Origin: Streptomyces sp. Sge12
GTDB lineage: Bacteria > Actinomycetota > Actinomycetes > Streptomycetales > Streptomycetaceae
DNA length: 64,000 nt
Assembly (NCBI RefSeq): GCF_002080455.1
Contig: NZ_CP020555.1
Span: forward strand, 1,116,001 to 1,180,000
Reading direction: 5' to 3'
A program made the translations under genes and the position numbers. This document shows, in pieces, positions 8,090-17,626 of the stretch. The notes beneath the pieces were generated by a model. That model had not been told where the DNA came from and ran no database searches. It saw nothing but the letters and a program-made list of their open reading frames with translations. Each line of letters starts with the position of its first letter. Position 1 is the stretch's first letter.

Positions 8090-8967
8090 GCGGGAATGCC
8101 CGGTAGCGGGTTCGGGTCGGTGGGGCCGGTCCCGATGGGGCCGGTCCCGATGGGGCCGGTCCCGATGGGGCCGGTCCAGGCGCCGACGACCGCCCGCTGA
8201 GCTGCTGCCGCGAGGTCCCGCCGGTGCGCGTACCGGCCCGGCGGGATCCGCGGCAGCAGCCTGACCTCGGCCCGGACCCCGCGGGCCCGGGCGATCCGCC
8301 ACAGCGAGGCCGTCAGCGGATCGTCCCCGACGAAGGCGGGCGCTCCGGCCGGACCCCCGTCGCACAGCAGGTACGTGAGCCGCAGGGGCTGTACGGGAAC
8401 CCGCGCGTCCAGGGCCGCCTGGAAGGCGGCCCTGCGGAAGGTGCCCTGGGCGCGCCCGCACCAGGTGGAGCCCTCGGGGAAGACGGTGACGCGGTCGCCG
8501 GCCAGCAGGGCGCCGGTCATGGCCTCGACGGTGGCGGGCAGGGCGCGGATCCGGTCGCGCTCGATGAACAGGGTGCCGGCCCGTCCCGCGAGGCGGCCGA
8601 GGACCGGCCAGGTCCGGATGTCGCTCTTGGCCAGCATCCGGCAGGGCAGGGCGGCGGCGACGAGCGGGATGTCCAGCCAGGAGATGTGGTTGGCGACCAG
8701 GAGCCGGCCGCCGCCGGGGCCCGGGCTGCCGTGCACGGTGATCCGTATGCCGAAGGCCCGTACGAGCGCGGTGGACCAGGCCCGTACCACCCGGTGCCGG
8801 GGGCCGGCCGGCAGCAGCCGGACCGGCGGGGCGCCCAGGATCCCCAGCAGGATCAGGGCGACGGCGGCGGCGAGTCTGAGCACCGCGTGCGGGACGCTCG
8901 CGCTGTCCCCCTCGTGGCCGGCGCAGGCCTCGGGGGTGCAGGGCGAGGTGGGCAGCCAGACGCTCAT
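7972..8967 (-). CDS. Lysophospholipid acyltransferase (PlsC/OlsA-like)
   Basis: 331-residue 1-acyl-glycerol-3-phosphate-type acyltransferase. The HX4D catalytic motif is in NHISWLD, the block III site in FPEGST, and an N-terminal hydrophobic helix is seen near residues 30-50. Its ATG overlaps the stop of the upstream N-acyltransferase gene (ATGA); that pair is the arrangement of ornithine-lipid enzymes OlsB (N-acylation) then OlsA (O-acylation), so I infer OlsA activity. The family part ends near GAWTG; beyond it are about 55 odd residues: pentapeptide GTGPI repeats, then a tail antisense to egtD. The original stop was probably lost. Confidence 0.82.
   Translation of the reverse strand: MSVWLPTSPCTPEACAGHEGDSASVPHAVLRLAAAVALILLGILGAPPVRLLPAGPRHRVVRAWSTALVRAFGIRITVHGSPGPGGGRLLVANHISWLDIPLVAAALPCRMLAKSDIRTWPVLGRLAGRAGTLFIERDRIRALPATVEAMTGALLAGDRVTVFPEGSTWCGRAQGTFRRAAFQAALDARVPVQPLRLTYLLCDGGPAGAPAFVGDDPLTASLWRIARARGVRAEVRLLPRIPPGRYAHRRDLAAAAQRAVVGAWTGPIGTGPIGTGPIGTGPTDPNPLPGIPAQPATPSATDKDSAKRPAVSVHHWVSSSPAAASSLRTPS
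8122..8177. repeat. 15-bp tandem repeat, 3.7 copies
   Basis: The unit GGGGCCGGTCCCGAT is repeated exactly at 8122, 8137 and 8152, with a partial copy at 8167. It lies in the 3' part of the acyltransferase gene, coding a GTGPI pentapeptide repeat on the minus strand, just past the egtD stop. Confidence 0.95.
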
Positions 8968-9815
8968 GCGCCCGGGACGAGCGAGCGGAAGTGCTTGAGG
9001 TAGCGCGGGTTGGTCCGGCGCAGGGAGAGCAGCACGTACAGGTCGGCGCAGCCGAACTCGGCGTCGAGGGCGGGCTCGCCGCACACCCAGGCGCCGAGGC
9101 GGAGGTAGCCGCGCAGCAGCGGGGGCAGCTCCATGCGGTCGGGGAAGGTGATGCCCTCGGGGCTCCAGGGGAGGTGGGGGGTGACGCGGTACTCCTCGGG
9201 GGCGAGGCTGCGGGTCAGGGCGGTCTCGCGGGTGGCGGCGGCCAGGACCCCGCCGTCGGCGAGCGGTATCGAGCAGCAGCCGGCGAGCCAGTTGTGCCCG
9301 GTGCGGTCCATGTAGTGGGCGAGGCCGGCCCAGATGAGGGCGATGACGGCGCCGTTGCGGTGGTCGGGGTGGACGCAGGAGCGGCCGACCTCGACGAGGT
9401 CGGGGCGGATGGGGGCGAGGGCCGAGAGGTCGAATTCGCCCTCGGAGTAGAGGCGGCCCGCGACGGCGGCGCGCTCCGGGGGCAGCAGCCGGTAGGTGCC
9501 GACGACCTGCTCGGCCTCCTCGTCGATGACGAGGAGGTGGTCGCAGTAGGCGTCGAAGGCGTCGGCGTCGAGGCCGGGCTCGGGCGAGTCGAGGCGGGCG
9601 CCGAGCTCGCCGACGAAGACCTGGTGGCGCAGCCGCTGGGCGGCGCGCACCTCGTCCTCGTCGCGGGCGAGGCGGACGGCGTAGCGCGGGCCCTCGGCCG
9701 GCGCGCCGGGCGCCGGGCTCGGGGTCCTGGCGGGGGCGAGGCGGGTGGAGGGTGCGGCCGACGGGGACAGCGGCGGGGTGGTGAGGGGGGACGGGGACAG
9801 GGGTGCGATGGTCAT
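8964..9815 (-). CDS. GNAT-fold N-acyltransferase, OlsB-like (ornithine lipid synthesis)
   Basis: 283 residues. After about 45 residues of low-complexity Pro/Ser/Ala sequence comes a GNAT-type acyltransferase domain: RLRHQVFVGELGA, DHLLVIDEEAEQVVGTYRLL, VEVGRSCVHPDHRNG, and the C-terminal LRLGAWVCGEPALDAEFGCADLYVLL (read as two segments) typical of OlsB/hemolysin-like N-acyltransferases. It would transfer a 3-hydroxyacyl group from ACP to ornithine. The ATG at 9815 has AGGAG six bases upstream. It is coupled to the PlsC-like gene by an ATGA overlap. Exact substrate is inferred from the pair. Confidence 0.8.
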   Translation of the reverse strand: MTIAPLSPSPLTTPPLSPSAAPSTRLAPARTPSPAPGAPAEGPRYAVRLARDEDEVRAAQRLRHQVFVGELGARLDSPEPGLDADAFDAYCDHLLVIDEEAEQVVGTYRLLPPERAAVAGRLYSEGEFDLSALAPIRPDLVEVGRSCVHPDHRNGAVIALIWAGLAHYMDRTGHNWLAGCCSIPLADGGVLAAATRETALTRSLAPEEYRVTPHLPWSPEGITFPDRMELPPLLRGYLRLGAWVCGEPALDAEFGCADLYVLLSLRRTNPRYLKHFRSLVPGA

Positions 9816-9945
9816 GGCGGCTCCTGATCCGGGCACGGAGGGCCGGGCCCGCAGGTGCGTGGCCTGGCTCCTTTACTTCTTCCGTGACCGGCTGGATTCG
9901 ACATGACCGCTCAGCGGCCCTCGGATGTGCGGACGCTGAACTCGG

Positions 9946-9979
9946 CGGTACCCCCGTCCCGGCGGTACCGCCGTCCCGG
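9946..9979. repeat. 17-bp tandem duplication
   Basis: Two adjacent copies (9946-9962 and 9963-9979) of CGGTACCNCCGTCCCGG, differing at one base. They lie just downstream of the solute-binding protein stop codon on the minus strand and contain the palindrome CGGCGGTACCGCCG, so the block may also serve in termination. Confidence 0.85.
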
Positions 9980-9993
9980 CGGGTATTGCCGCG

Positions 9994-11256
9994 TCAGCGG
10001 TCGGAGCTGAGTACCTTGCCGATCTCCTCGGAGGCGGCCCGGGCGGCCTGCTTGGCGTCGCGCCCGGTGAGCACGGCCGTCATGAAGGGCTTGATCGGGT
10101 TCTTCGCCTCGACCTCGGCCCAGCGGGCGGAGGTCGGGGTGGCGCGGCCCTGGGCGGCGCCGGGGGCCATGGCGGCGGCGCCCTCGTTGCCCTCGACGAC
10201 GTGCGCGAGGGTGGTCTTGTTGGGCACATAGCTCATCGTGCGGGCGAGCTCGGTCTGCCACTTCTCGCTGACGAGGGCCGTGATCACGTCCACGGCGCCC
10301 TTCCGCTGCCCGGTCCGCGCCGGGATGATCAGGTCGGAGCCGCCGGTGAAGACGGCGCCGGCCCTGTCGGAGGTCTTCCCGGGGATCGGGAAGAAGCCGA
10401 GCTTGCCCTTCAGGGCGGGGTTGGCCGCCTCGATCTCGGCGACCTGGCCGGGCGGGGCGATGATCTGGGCGACCCCGCCGCGGGCGAAGACCTGCGACTG
10501 CGGGGGCGTCTCCTCGTCGGCGTCCTCGGGGCCGTCGCCGAGGGCCTGGAGCTGCTTGTAGAAGTCCATGCCGGCCAGCGCCCTGTCGTCGTCGAGGGCG
10601 CCGACCCACTTGCCGCTGGTCTCGACGGCGAGTTCGCCGCCCTCGTCCCAGATGAAGCCGGCGAGGACGTACCAGTTCTGGCCCGCGAGGTAGATGCCCT
10701 GCTGGTCGCCCTTGTCGAGCTTCTGGGTGGCCTGGATCCACTCCTGGCGGTTGCGGGGCGGGGTCTTGATGCCGGCGCCGGCGAAGAGGTCCTTGTGGTA
10801 GATGACCACCCGGTTGGCGGCGTACCAGGGGACCCCGTACTGGGCGCCGTTGATGGTTCCCGGTTCGGCGAGGCCCTTGAGCCAGTCCTTGCTGCCCCAT
10901 TCGCGCAGTCCTTCGAGGGTGAGCTCCTCGAGGCCGCCGGTCTCGATGTACTTGGCGACCTGGGTGTTGCCGACCTCTATGACGTCGGCGCGCTCCTTGC
11001 TCGTGCCGTCGAGGACGGCGTTGACCTTGTCGCCTATGCCCGTCCACTCCTGGATCCTGACGTCCAGGTCGGTGCCGGGGTGTTCCTGCTCGAACGCGGC
11101 GGTGAACTTGCCGATGAAGTCCTCCGAGGCGCTGCCCTTCATCAGCCAGAGCGTGACCTTTCGCGGCCCTCCGGCCGGGTCGGCCGACTGGCTGCAGCCC
11201 GTGAGGGCGGCAGTCGCCGCGAGGGCGGTGCACACGGCGAGCAAGCGCATCTTCAA
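9994..11256 (-). CDS. Extracellular sugar-type solute-binding lipoprotein (ABC importer), orphan
   Basis: About 420-residue family 1 (sugar) ABC binding protein. A short signal peptide ends in the lipobox LTGC, so it is tethered to the outer face of the membrane. KVTLWLMKG, the GTDLDVRIQEWTGIGDKV stretch and GVPWYAANRVVIYHKDLF are typical of carbohydrate-binding members. No permease or ATPase gene is nearby, so it must work with a shared transporter. Start is uncertain: GTG 11265, TTG 11256 and ATG 11250 are in frame; AGAAGG fits the TTG best. A DasR-like box lies 39-54 bp upstream, suggesting an amino-sugar or chitooligosaccharide ligand. Confidence 0.85.
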   Translation of the reverse strand: MKMRLLAVCTALAATAALTGCSQSADPAGGPRKVTLWLMKGSASEDFIGKFTAAFEQEHPGTDLDVRIQEWTGIGDKVNAVLDGTSKERADVIEVGNTQVAKYIETGGLEELTLEGLREWGSKDWLKGLAEPGTINGAQYGVPWYAANRVVIYHKDLFAGAGIKTPPRNRQEWIQATQKLDKGDQQGIYLAGQNWYVLAGFIWDEGGELAVETSGKWVGALDDDRALAGMDFYKQLQALGDGPEDADEETPPQSQVFARGGVAQIIAPPGQVAEIEAANPALKGKLGFFPIPGKTSDRAGAVFTGGSDLIIPARTGQRKGAVDVITALVSEKWQTELARTMSYVPNKTTLAHVVEGNEGAAAMAPGAAQGRATPTSARWAEVEAKNPIKPFMTAVLTGRDAKQAARAASEEIGKVLSSDR

Positions 11257-11294
11257 GAGGGTCACCTTCTGGGCTCGATCTCAGATGGCTCGAA

Positions 11295-11310
11295 ATTGGC
11301 ATAGACCAAT
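11295..11310 (-). promoter_or_regulatory. DasR-responsive-element-like palindrome
   Basis: On the minus strand this reads ATTGGTCTATGCCAAT, with perfect 5-bp arms. It matches 12 of 16 positions of the known DasR (GntR family) consensus ACTGGTCTAGACCACT, including the TGGTCTA core. It sits just upstream of the binding-protein start, where a repressor would act. Other GntR/HutC regulators bind related sites, so DasR itself is an inference. Confidence 0.5.
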
Positions 11311-11420
11311 AGGCCGGTCAAGGGTCTTTCGCTCGGGATTGTTCGCCCAAAGTTCGCGCAGCCGGACTTACTGGGGCACCGTAGAACCAGGCAAAAGCCA
11401 CCCACTGTCGGGAGACTTCC

Positions 11421-11636
11421 ATGTCCAATCACACGTACCGGGTGACCGAGATCGTCGGCACCTCCCACGAGGGCATCGATCAGGCCATCCGCAACGGAAT
11501 CGCCCGGGCGGGCCAGACCCTGCGGAATCTGGACTGGTTCGAGGTGGTTCAGGTACGCGGGCACATCGAGAACGGGGAGATCGCCCACTACCAGGTGGCG
11601 CTCAAGGTCGGCTTCCGCCTCGACGGCGAGGACTGA
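11421..11636 (+). CDS. Dodecin family flavin-storage protein
   Basis: 71 residues, the exact size of dodecins, small proteins that assemble into 12-subunit hollow shells binding flavins. The conserved Trp that stacks on the flavin is in NLDWFEVVQVRGHI, and the Gln and Gly of the flavin site are in VALKVGFRLD. The start ATG follows GGGAG. Monocistronic, divergent from the binding-protein gene and convergent with the HAD gene. Confidence 0.93.
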   Translation: MSNHTYRVTEIVGTSHEGIDQAIRNGIARAGQTLRNLDWFEVVQVRGHIENGEIAHYQVALKVGFRLDGED

Positions 11637-11672
11637 GGCCCCCGGGCCTTCCCCCCTCCCGGTCCTCCCGGT

Positions 11673-12164
11673 TCACGTACGGCCGTCGACCTCCTGGGCG
11701 GTCTCCAGCTCCGGCGCGTCCGCCGCCCAGTCGGCCAGGACCACCCGGAAGCCGGCGGCGCGCGCGGCCCGGCAGACGAGCTCGTCGTCGTCGACGAGCA
11801 TCCGCACCTCCCGGCCGCGGGAGATCCGCCGCAGCACCTCCAGCTTGGTCGTACGGGCCGGCCGCCGGTCCTGGTTGCCGCGCATGAACAGCCGGCCCTC
11901 GGGCAGGTCGTGCCGGGCGAGCCAGTCCAGCGTGTCCGCGCGGCACCGCTCGGGGCGCCCGGTCAGGTACACCACCTCGCAGTCGGCCGCGCTCTCCACG
12001 GCCAGCGCGACCCCGCGCGCGAGCGGCGGATCGGCCGGGGCCGCGGCGAAGAAGCCCGTCCAGTTCCGGGGCCGGCGCTCCAGGAAGTGCTGGCGATGAC
12101 CGGTGTCCGCCAGGGTGTTGTCGAGGTCGAAGACGGCCAGCGGCCGGGTGGTGTGCTCGCTCAT
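11673..12164 (-). CDS. HAD-superfamily phosphatase (polynucleotide-kinase-phosphatase type)
   Basis: 163 residues. HAD motif I is FDLDNTLAD (nucleophile and acid/base Asp near residues 13 and 15), motif II is VVYLTGRPE, and the motif III/IV region is MLVDDDELVCRAA. The LTGRPERCR pattern and WLARHDLP spacing recall the phosphatase half of T4-type polynucleotide kinase and related class IIIB acid phosphatases. The substrate is unknown. Divergent from the luciferase-like gene; only about 60 bp hold both promoters. Confidence 0.82.
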   Translation of the reverse strand: MSEHTTRPLAVFDLDNTLADTGHRQHFLERRPRNWTGFFAAAPADPPLARGVALAVESAADCEVVYLTGRPERCRADTLDWLARHDLPEGRLFMRGNQDRRPARTTKLEVLRRISRGREVRMLVDDDELVCRAARAAGFRVVLADWAADAPELETAQEVDGRT

Positions 12165-12223
12165 TGCGCCAGCGTAGGAGAGCCGTACGGGAATCCTCGC
12201 GGCCGCCCGGCGTTGAGTCCTGT

Positions 12224-13234
12224 GTGATCCGAAAACTCTCGATACTCGACCGGTCGCGCACCCGCCGGGGCCACCCGGCCCCGCAGGCCCTGCGCGACAC
12301 CGTGGAGCTGGCCCGGACGGCCGAGCAGCTCGGCTACCACCGCTTCTGGGTGTCGGAACACCACAGCGTGCCCGGTGTCGCCGGCTCCGCGCCGACGGTC
12401 CTGGCCGCCGCCGTCGCCGGAGCGACCGCCCGCATCCGGGTCGGCACGGGCGGGGTCATGCTGCCCAACCACCAGCCGCTGGTGGTCGCGGAGCAGTTCG
12501 GGGTCCTGGAATCGCTCTTCCCCGGCCGGATCGACATGGGGCTCGGCCGCTCGGTCGGCTTCACGGGCGGCATCCGGCGCGCCCTGGGCCGCGACACCGG
12601 TGACGCGGACCGCTTCGAGGAGCAGCTGACCGAACTGCTGGGCTGGCTCGACGGCACCCAGCGCGCCCACCCCGAGGTGCACGCCCACCCCGCCGAGGGG
12701 CTGCGCATCCCCGCCTACGTCCTGGCCACCGGCGAGGGCGCCCGGATCGCCGCCCGGGCGGGGCTGCCGCTGGTCGTGGGCGACCTGCGGTCCCGCGACC
12801 GGGTGAGCGAGATCGTCCGGGCGTACCGCGAGGAGTTCCGGCCCTCCGCCCACGGCGCGGAGCCGTACGTCGTGGTCTCGGGCACGGTGGCGGTCGCGGC
12901 CACCGCGGAGGAGGCCCGCCGCATCCTGATCCCGGAGGCCTGGTCCCTCGCGCACTCCCGCACCCGGGGCAGTTTCCCGCCGCTGCGCCCCGCCGAGGAG
13001 ATCGAGGCGCTGGAGATGACCCCGAAGGAGCGCGAGCTCTACGAGGGCGCCCTCACCGGCCACATCCACGGCACGGAGGACCAGGTGGCGGAGCAGCTCG
13101 CCGAGGTCGCGGAGCGAACCGGCGCGGACGAACTCCTGGTCACCACCTCCACCTTCGACCGCACGGCCCTCCTGGACTCCTACGCCCGCCTGGCCCGCCT
13201 CACCGGAATCCGGGGCCCGGCAGACCCGCTGTGA
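12224..13234 (+). CDS. LLM-class flavin-dependent oxidoreductase (MsnO8-like)
   Basis: 336 residues of the bacterial luciferase-like fold using reduced FMN. Typical blocks: ILDRSRTRRG, LGYHRFWVSEHHSVPGVAGSAP, RIRVGTGGVMLPNHQPLVVAEQF, FPGRIDMGLGRSVG. Members attributed to MsnO8 families have this length; the substrate is unknown. I chose the GTG at 12224 because upstream in-frame codons lack family similarity; the ribosome-binding site is weak. Confidence 0.85.
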   Translation: MIRKLSILDRSRTRRGHPAPQALRDTVELARTAEQLGYHRFWVSEHHSVPGVAGSAPTVLAAAVAGATARIRVGTGGVMLPNHQPLVVAEQFGVLESLFPGRIDMGLGRSVGFTGGIRRALGRDTGDADRFEEQLTELLGWLDGTQRAHPEVHAHPAEGLRIPAYVLATGEGARIAARAGLPLVVGDLRSRDRVSEIVRAYREEFRPSAHGAEPYVVVSGTVAVAATAEEARRILIPEAWSLAHSRTRGSFPPLRPAEEIEALEMTPKERELYEGALTGHIHGTEDQVAEQLAEVAERTGADELLVTTSTFDRTALLDSYARLARLTGIRGPADPL

Positions 13235-13353
13235 GGAACCGCGCCCGACCACCTGGAGCACCCCTCGGGTCGGGTGCCATCGCCGAGCGATCCTGCTGAG
13301 GCAGCCGGGCCCCGGGGCCCGGCCTCCGTCGGCAGGGCCCTAAACTGGGACGA

Positions 13354-15774
13354 ATGCACCAGCCCTCTGCCTCTTCGGCCCACGGCGACCCCTACGTACG
13401 GGTCCGGGGCGCCCGGGAGCACAATCTGCGCGGCGTCGACGTGGACATTCCGCGCGACGCGCTGACCGTGTTCACCGGGGTCTCCGGGTCCGGGAAGAGC
13501 TCGCTCGCCTTCGGCACGCTCTACGCCGAGGCCCAGCGCCGCTACTTCGAGTCCGTGGCCCCGTACGCCCGCCGTCTCATCCACCAGATCGGCGCGCCGA
13601 AGGTGGATTCCGTCACCGGGCTGCCACCGGCCGTCTCGCTGGAGCAGCGCCGCTCCTCCCCCGGCTCGCGCTCCTCGGTCGGGACGGTGACCCTGCTGTC
13701 CAACTCCCTGCGGATGCTCTACTCGCGGGCCGGGACCTATCCGCCGGGCGCGGAGCGCCTCGACTCCGACGCCTTCTCGCCCAACACCGCCGCCGGGGCC
13801 TGCCCTTCCTGCCACGGGCTGGGCCGGATCCACCGCACCAGCGAGGAGCTCCTCGTCCCCGATCCGGGACTGTCGATCCGTCAGGGTGCCATTGCCGCAT
13901 GGCCGGGCGCCTGGCAGGGCAAGAACCTGCGGGACATCCTGGAGACCCTCGGCCACGACGTGGACCGGCCCTGGCGGGAGCTGCCGGCGAAGGACCGCGA
14001 GTGGATCCTGTTCACCGAGGACCAGCCGGTGGTGACCGTGCACCCGGTGCGGGATGCCGACCGGATCCAACGCCCTTACCAGGGTACGTACATGAGCGCC
14101 CACCGCTACGTCATGCGGACCTTCGCCGACAGCAGGAGCGCCACCCTGCGGGCCCGCGCGGAGAAGTTCCTCGCCGATTCCCCGTGCCCGGCCTGCGAGG
14201 GGCGGCGGCTGCGGCCCGAGGCCCTCGCCGTCACCTTCGCGGGGCGGAGCATCGCGGAGCTCGCGGCGCTGGCGCTGACCGACCTGGACGCCGTACTGGC
14301 CTCCGCGCCCCTGGACGGGGAGGCCGCGCGGGTGCTCGCCGAGGACCTGCGCTCCCGGATCGGGCCCGTCACCGAGCTCGGGCTCGGCTACCTGAGCCTG
14401 GACCGGACCGCGCCGACCCTGTCCGCCGGCGAGCTGCAGCGGCTGCGGCTGGCCACACAGTTGCGGTCGGGGCTGTTCGGCGTGGTGTACGTACTGGACG
14501 AGCCGTCGGCCGGGCTGCACCCGGCCGACACCGAGGCGCTGCTCGGCGTACTGGACCGGCTGAAGGAGGCCGGGAACACGGTCTTCGTCGTGGAACACCA
14601 CCTCGACGTGGTGCGGCACGCGGACTGGCTGGTGGACGTGGGGCCGCTGGCCGGGGAACACGGCGGGCGGGTGCTGCACAGCGGGCCGCCGCAGGACCTG
14701 GCCGGTGTGGCCGAGTCGGCGACGGCCAGGCACCTCTTCGCGGCGCGGGAGACGGCCGGTGCGCCGCGGGCCGTGCGCCCGGCGACCGGGACGGTGCGGC
14801 TGACCGGGGTGGACCGGCACAACCTGCGGGACCTGGAGGCGCAGTTCCCGCTGGGGGTGTTCACGGCCGTCACCGGGGTGTCGGGGTCGGGCAAGTCCAC
14901 GCTGGTGGGGCAGGTGCTGGCCCGGGAGGTCGGCGAGCGGCTCGCGGACGCGGACTTCCCCGTACGGCGGCTCGTGGAGGTGGACCAGAAGCCGATCGGC
15001 CGGACCCCGCGGTCCAACCTGGCCACGTACACCGGGCTGTTCGACGTCGTGCGCAAGCTGTTCACGGCGGCACCGGAGGCGCGGGCGCGCGGCTGGAAGG
15101 CGGGCCGGTTCTCCTTCAACGTGCCGGGCGGCCGGTGCGAGACCTGCCAGGGCGAGGGCTTCGTCTCGGTCGAGCTGCTGTTCCTGCCGAGTACGTACGC
15201 CCCGTGCCCCGAGTGCGCGGGCGCCCGGTACAACGCCGAGACGCTGGAGGTCCGCTACGCGGGGCTGAACATCGCGGAGGTCCTGGGCCTGACGGTGGAG
15301 TCGGCGGGCGCCTTCTTCGCGGAGGTTCCCGCGGCTGCCCGGAGCCTGCGGGCACTGGAGGAGATCGGGCTGGGCTACCTGCGGCTGGGGCAGCCGGCCA
15401 CCGAGCTGTCGGGCGGCGAGGCGCAGCGGATCAAGCTGGCGACGGAGCTGCAGCGGCTGCGCCGGGACCACACGCTGTACCTGCTGGACGAGCCGACGAC
15501 CGGGCTGCATCCGGCCGATGTACGGGTGCTCCTGCGGCAGTTGCACGGCCTCGTGGACGCCGGGCACTCGGTGGTGGTCGTGGAGCACGACATGGAGGTG
15601 GTGGCGGGCGCGGACTGGGTGATCGACCTGGGCCCGGGCGGCGGCACGGCGGGCGGCCGGGTGGTCGCCTCCGGTACTCCGTCACAGGTGGCCCGGTCGG
15701 CGGACAGCCGCACCGCTCCGTACCTGGCGCGGGCCCTCGGGACCGACCGGGAGGGGGCGTCCGGGCAGGCCTAG
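13354..15774 (+). CDS. UvrA-like excinuclease ATPase (short UvrA2/DrrC type)
   Basis: 806 residues with two ABC-type ATPase modules. Walker A motifs: GVSGSGKSS near residue 45 and GVSGSGKST near 510. Signatures: [15 protein letters not shown] and [15 protein letters not shown]. Walker [14 protein letters not shown] and [13 protein letters not shown]. The second zinc site is intact (CETC ... CPEC). It is about 150 residues shorter than canonical UvrA, mainly in the first module where the UvrB-binding domain sits, as in UvrA2 and drug-resistance DrrC proteins. So it probably binds damaged or drug-modified DNA rather than replacing UvrA. A GGGACGA site precedes the ATG. Confidence 0.9.
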   Translation: MHQPSASSAHGDPYVRVRGAREHNLRGVDVDIPRDALTVFTGVSGSGKSSLAFGTLYAEAQRRYFESVAPYARRLIHQIGAPKVDSVTGLPPAVSLEQRRSSPGSRSSVGTVTLLSNSLRMLYSRAGTYPPGAERLDSDAFSPNTAAGACPSCHGLGRIHRTSEELLVPDPGLSIRQGAIAAWPGAWQGKNLRDILETLGHDVDRPWRELPAKDREWILFTEDQPVVTVHPVRDADRIQRPYQGTYMSAHRYVMRTFADSRSATLRARAEKFLADSPCPACEGRRLRPEALAVTFAGRSIAELAALALTDLDAVLASAPLDGEAARVLAEDLRSRIGPVTELGLGYLSLDRTAPTLSAGELQRLRLATQLRSGLFGVVYVLDEPSAGLHPADTEALLGVLDRLKEAGNTVFVVEHHLDVVRHADWLVDVGPLAGEHGGRVLHSGPPQDLAGVAESATARHLFAARETAGAPRAVRPATGTVRLTGVDRHNLRDLEAQFPLGVFTAVTGVSGSGKSTLVGQVLAREVGERLADADFPVRRLVEVDQKPIGRTPRSNLATYTGLFDVVRKLFTAAPEARARGWKAGRFSFNVPGGRCETCQGEGFVSVELLFLPSTYAPCPECAGARYNAETLEVRYAGLNIAEVLGLTVESAGAFFAEVPAAARSLRALEEIGLGYLRLGQPATELSGGEAQRIKLATELQRLRRDHTLYLLDEPTTGLHPADVRVLLRQLHGLVDAGHSVVVVEHDMEVVAGADWVIDLGPGGGTAGGRVVASGTPSQVARSADSRTAPYLARALGTDREGASGQA

Positions 15775-15784
15775 GCTGGGTGGC

Positions 15785-16111
15785 ATGTTCCGGAAACGAC
15801 TGGGAGCGCAGGCTCCGGCTCTGCCGATTCCCGAGGCGGCGCCGGTCGCGCGGCTTCCGATCACGAACGACGGGCGGAATCGGCTGTCGCTGGTCCTCGA
15901 GCCCTGGGGCTCGGAGGAATGGGTGGAGCCGGGCGAGAAGGTCACCGTGATCACCATCGGTACGGCGGACGGCGACCGGCCCTGGTCCGGTACGCGGTCA
16001 CCCCATGAACCGTTCGAAGTGCAGTACTGCGCGGACATGCTGGTGGTCTGGGCGAACGGCAGCGTGACGATCGTCGAGGACTCCGAGGGGAACGAACTGA
16101 GCCGCTGGTGA
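15785..16111 (+). CDS. Small protein of unknown function
   Basis: 108 residues, no family recognised. It begins MFRKRLGAQ, has no signal peptide or membrane segment, and contains a beta-rich middle (LSLVLEPWGSEEWVEPGEKVTVITIG) ending in VTIVEDSEGNELSRW. Codon use is like its neighbours and the frame is open across its whole length. It starts 10 bp after the UvrA-like gene and may be co-transcribed; it is convergent with the histidine-phosphatase gene, whose end is 3 bp away. Confidence 0.65.
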   Translation: MFRKRLGAQAPALPIPEAAPVARLPITNDGRNRLSLVLEPWGSEEWVEPGEKVTVITIGTADGDRPWSGTRSPHEPFEVQYCADMLVVWANGSVTIVEDSEGNELSRW

Positions 16112-16114
16112 TGC

Positions 16115-16765
16115 TCAGGCGTCGCCGGGGAGCAGGTGCTGCGGCAGTTCGCGGAAGCTCCACTGCCCCCGGCTGCGGGTGAACATCCAGACGAGGTCGT
16201 GGCGGTCGGGCCAGGTGGCCGGGGTGCCGGTGACCTCGGCGGCGCCGAGGGCGCGGACCAGGCGGGGGATCCCGGTGTGCTCCCAGCAGACGAGTACGGG
16301 CATGGCCGCGGCCGTCGCGGCCTGTGCGAGGGCGGCTTCGGCGCCGACGGCGAACTCGGTACGGACGGGGGTGCGCAGCGCGGCGGCCAGCGCCGTCACG
16401 GTCTGCCGGCACCGCGCGGGGGCGCCCTGTTTCCCGCCGGCCGCGAAGACCACCGCGGGGCGGGGCAGCGAGGAGCCGCGGGCCGGCGGGAACAGGCGCG
16501 GGAGCTCCTCGGCGCGGCGCCAGCCGCGGCCGGCCAGCGAGCCGGGGTCGTCCTCGCCGTCTGCGTCCCGGCCGACGTCACCGGCGTACGGTTTCTCCGC
16601 GTGCCGGATCACCATGATCAGGGCGTCCTTGGGCCCGGCCTGCGCGCCGGGCGCCGGGGTGCGGGGGGCTTCCCCGCCGGAGCACCCGGCCGCGGCCAGC
16701 GGGGCGAGGGCGGCGGCCAGTACCGTGCGGCGGCGCGGTCCGGACCCTGCGGGGGCTTCTGACAT
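16115..16765 (-). CDS. Histidine phosphatase-like lipoprotein
   Basis: 216 residues. The N-terminus has twin arginines, a hydrophobic stretch and a lipobox-like AAAGC, so it is probably exported and lipid-anchored. The RHG catalytic motif of the histidine phosphatase fold is altered to RHAEKP (MVIRHAEKPY), a variant seen in other secreted family members; the second catalytic His would be in CWEHTGIP. Catalysis is likely but unproved. The ATG at 16765 gives the best signal peptide; an ATG at 16783 adds six residues. It lies just past sdhB in the same direction. Confidence 0.75.
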   Translation of the reverse strand: MSEAPAGSGPRRRTVLAAALAPLAAAGCSGGEAPRTPAPGAQAGPKDALIMVIRHAEKPYAGDVGRDADGEDDPGSLAGRGWRRAEELPRLFPPARGSSLPRPAVVFAAGGKQGAPARCRQTVTALAAALRTPVRTEFAVGAEAALAQAATAAAMPVLVCWEHTGIPRLVRALGAAEVTGTPATWPDRHDLVWMFTRSRGQWSFRELPQHLLPGDA

Positions 16766-16883
16766 GGGGTCACTGTCCCCCACGGCCCCGGTGGCGGCGG
16801 GGTGCGGCGCGGTGCGGGCCGCGCCGGTCAGCCGATCGGCGCACGTGCGCGGGCCGCGAGGAGGCGGCGGCCCGGGCCTCGGG

Positions 16884-17626
16884 TCAGCGGGGGCCCTTGC
16901 GCACCGCCCGCAGCCACTCCTTGTTCATCGCCGCGATCGAGGGGAGCGGGATGCCCTTCGGGCAGGCCGTGGCGCACTCGCCGGTCAGGGTGCAGCCGCC
17001 GAAGCCCTCCTCGTCCATCCGGGCCACCATGTCCAGCACGCGGGTCTCGCGCTCCGGCGAGCCCTGCGGGAGCACGTTCAGGTGGTTCACCTTGGCGGAG
17101 GTGAAGAGCATCGCGGAGCCGTTCGGGCAGGCCGCGACGCACGCGCCGCAGCCGATGCACTCGGCGTGCTCGAAGGCGTAGTCGGCTTCGGCCTTGGGCA
17201 CGGCGGTGGCGTGCGCCTCGGGGGCGGCGCCGGTGGGTGCGGTGATGTAGCCGCCGGCCTGGATGATCCGGTCGAAGGCGCCGCGGTCGACGACGAGGTC
17301 CTTGACCACCGGGAAGGCGGCGGCCCGCCAGGGTTCGACGTCGATGGTGTCGCCGTCGGCGAAGGACCGCATGTGGAGCTGGCAGGTGGTGGTGCGCTCC
17401 GGGCCGTGGGCGTCGCCGTTGATGACGAGGCTGCAGGCGCCGCAGATGCCCTCGCGGCAGTCGTGGTCGAAGGCGACCGGGTCCTCGCCGCGCAGGATGA
17501 GGTCCTCGTTGAGGGTGTCGAGCATCTCCAGGAAGGACATGTCCTTCGAGATGCCGTCGACCTCGTACGAGGCCATGTGGCCGGGGGCGTCGGCGCCGCG
17601 CTGGCGCCAGACGCGCAGGGTGAGCT

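Noticed and set aside
13180..15588. 802-codon minus-strand open frame opposite the UvrA-like gene
   Set aside because: Antisense shadow; no recognisable domain, and the plus-strand gene has complete ABC motifs.
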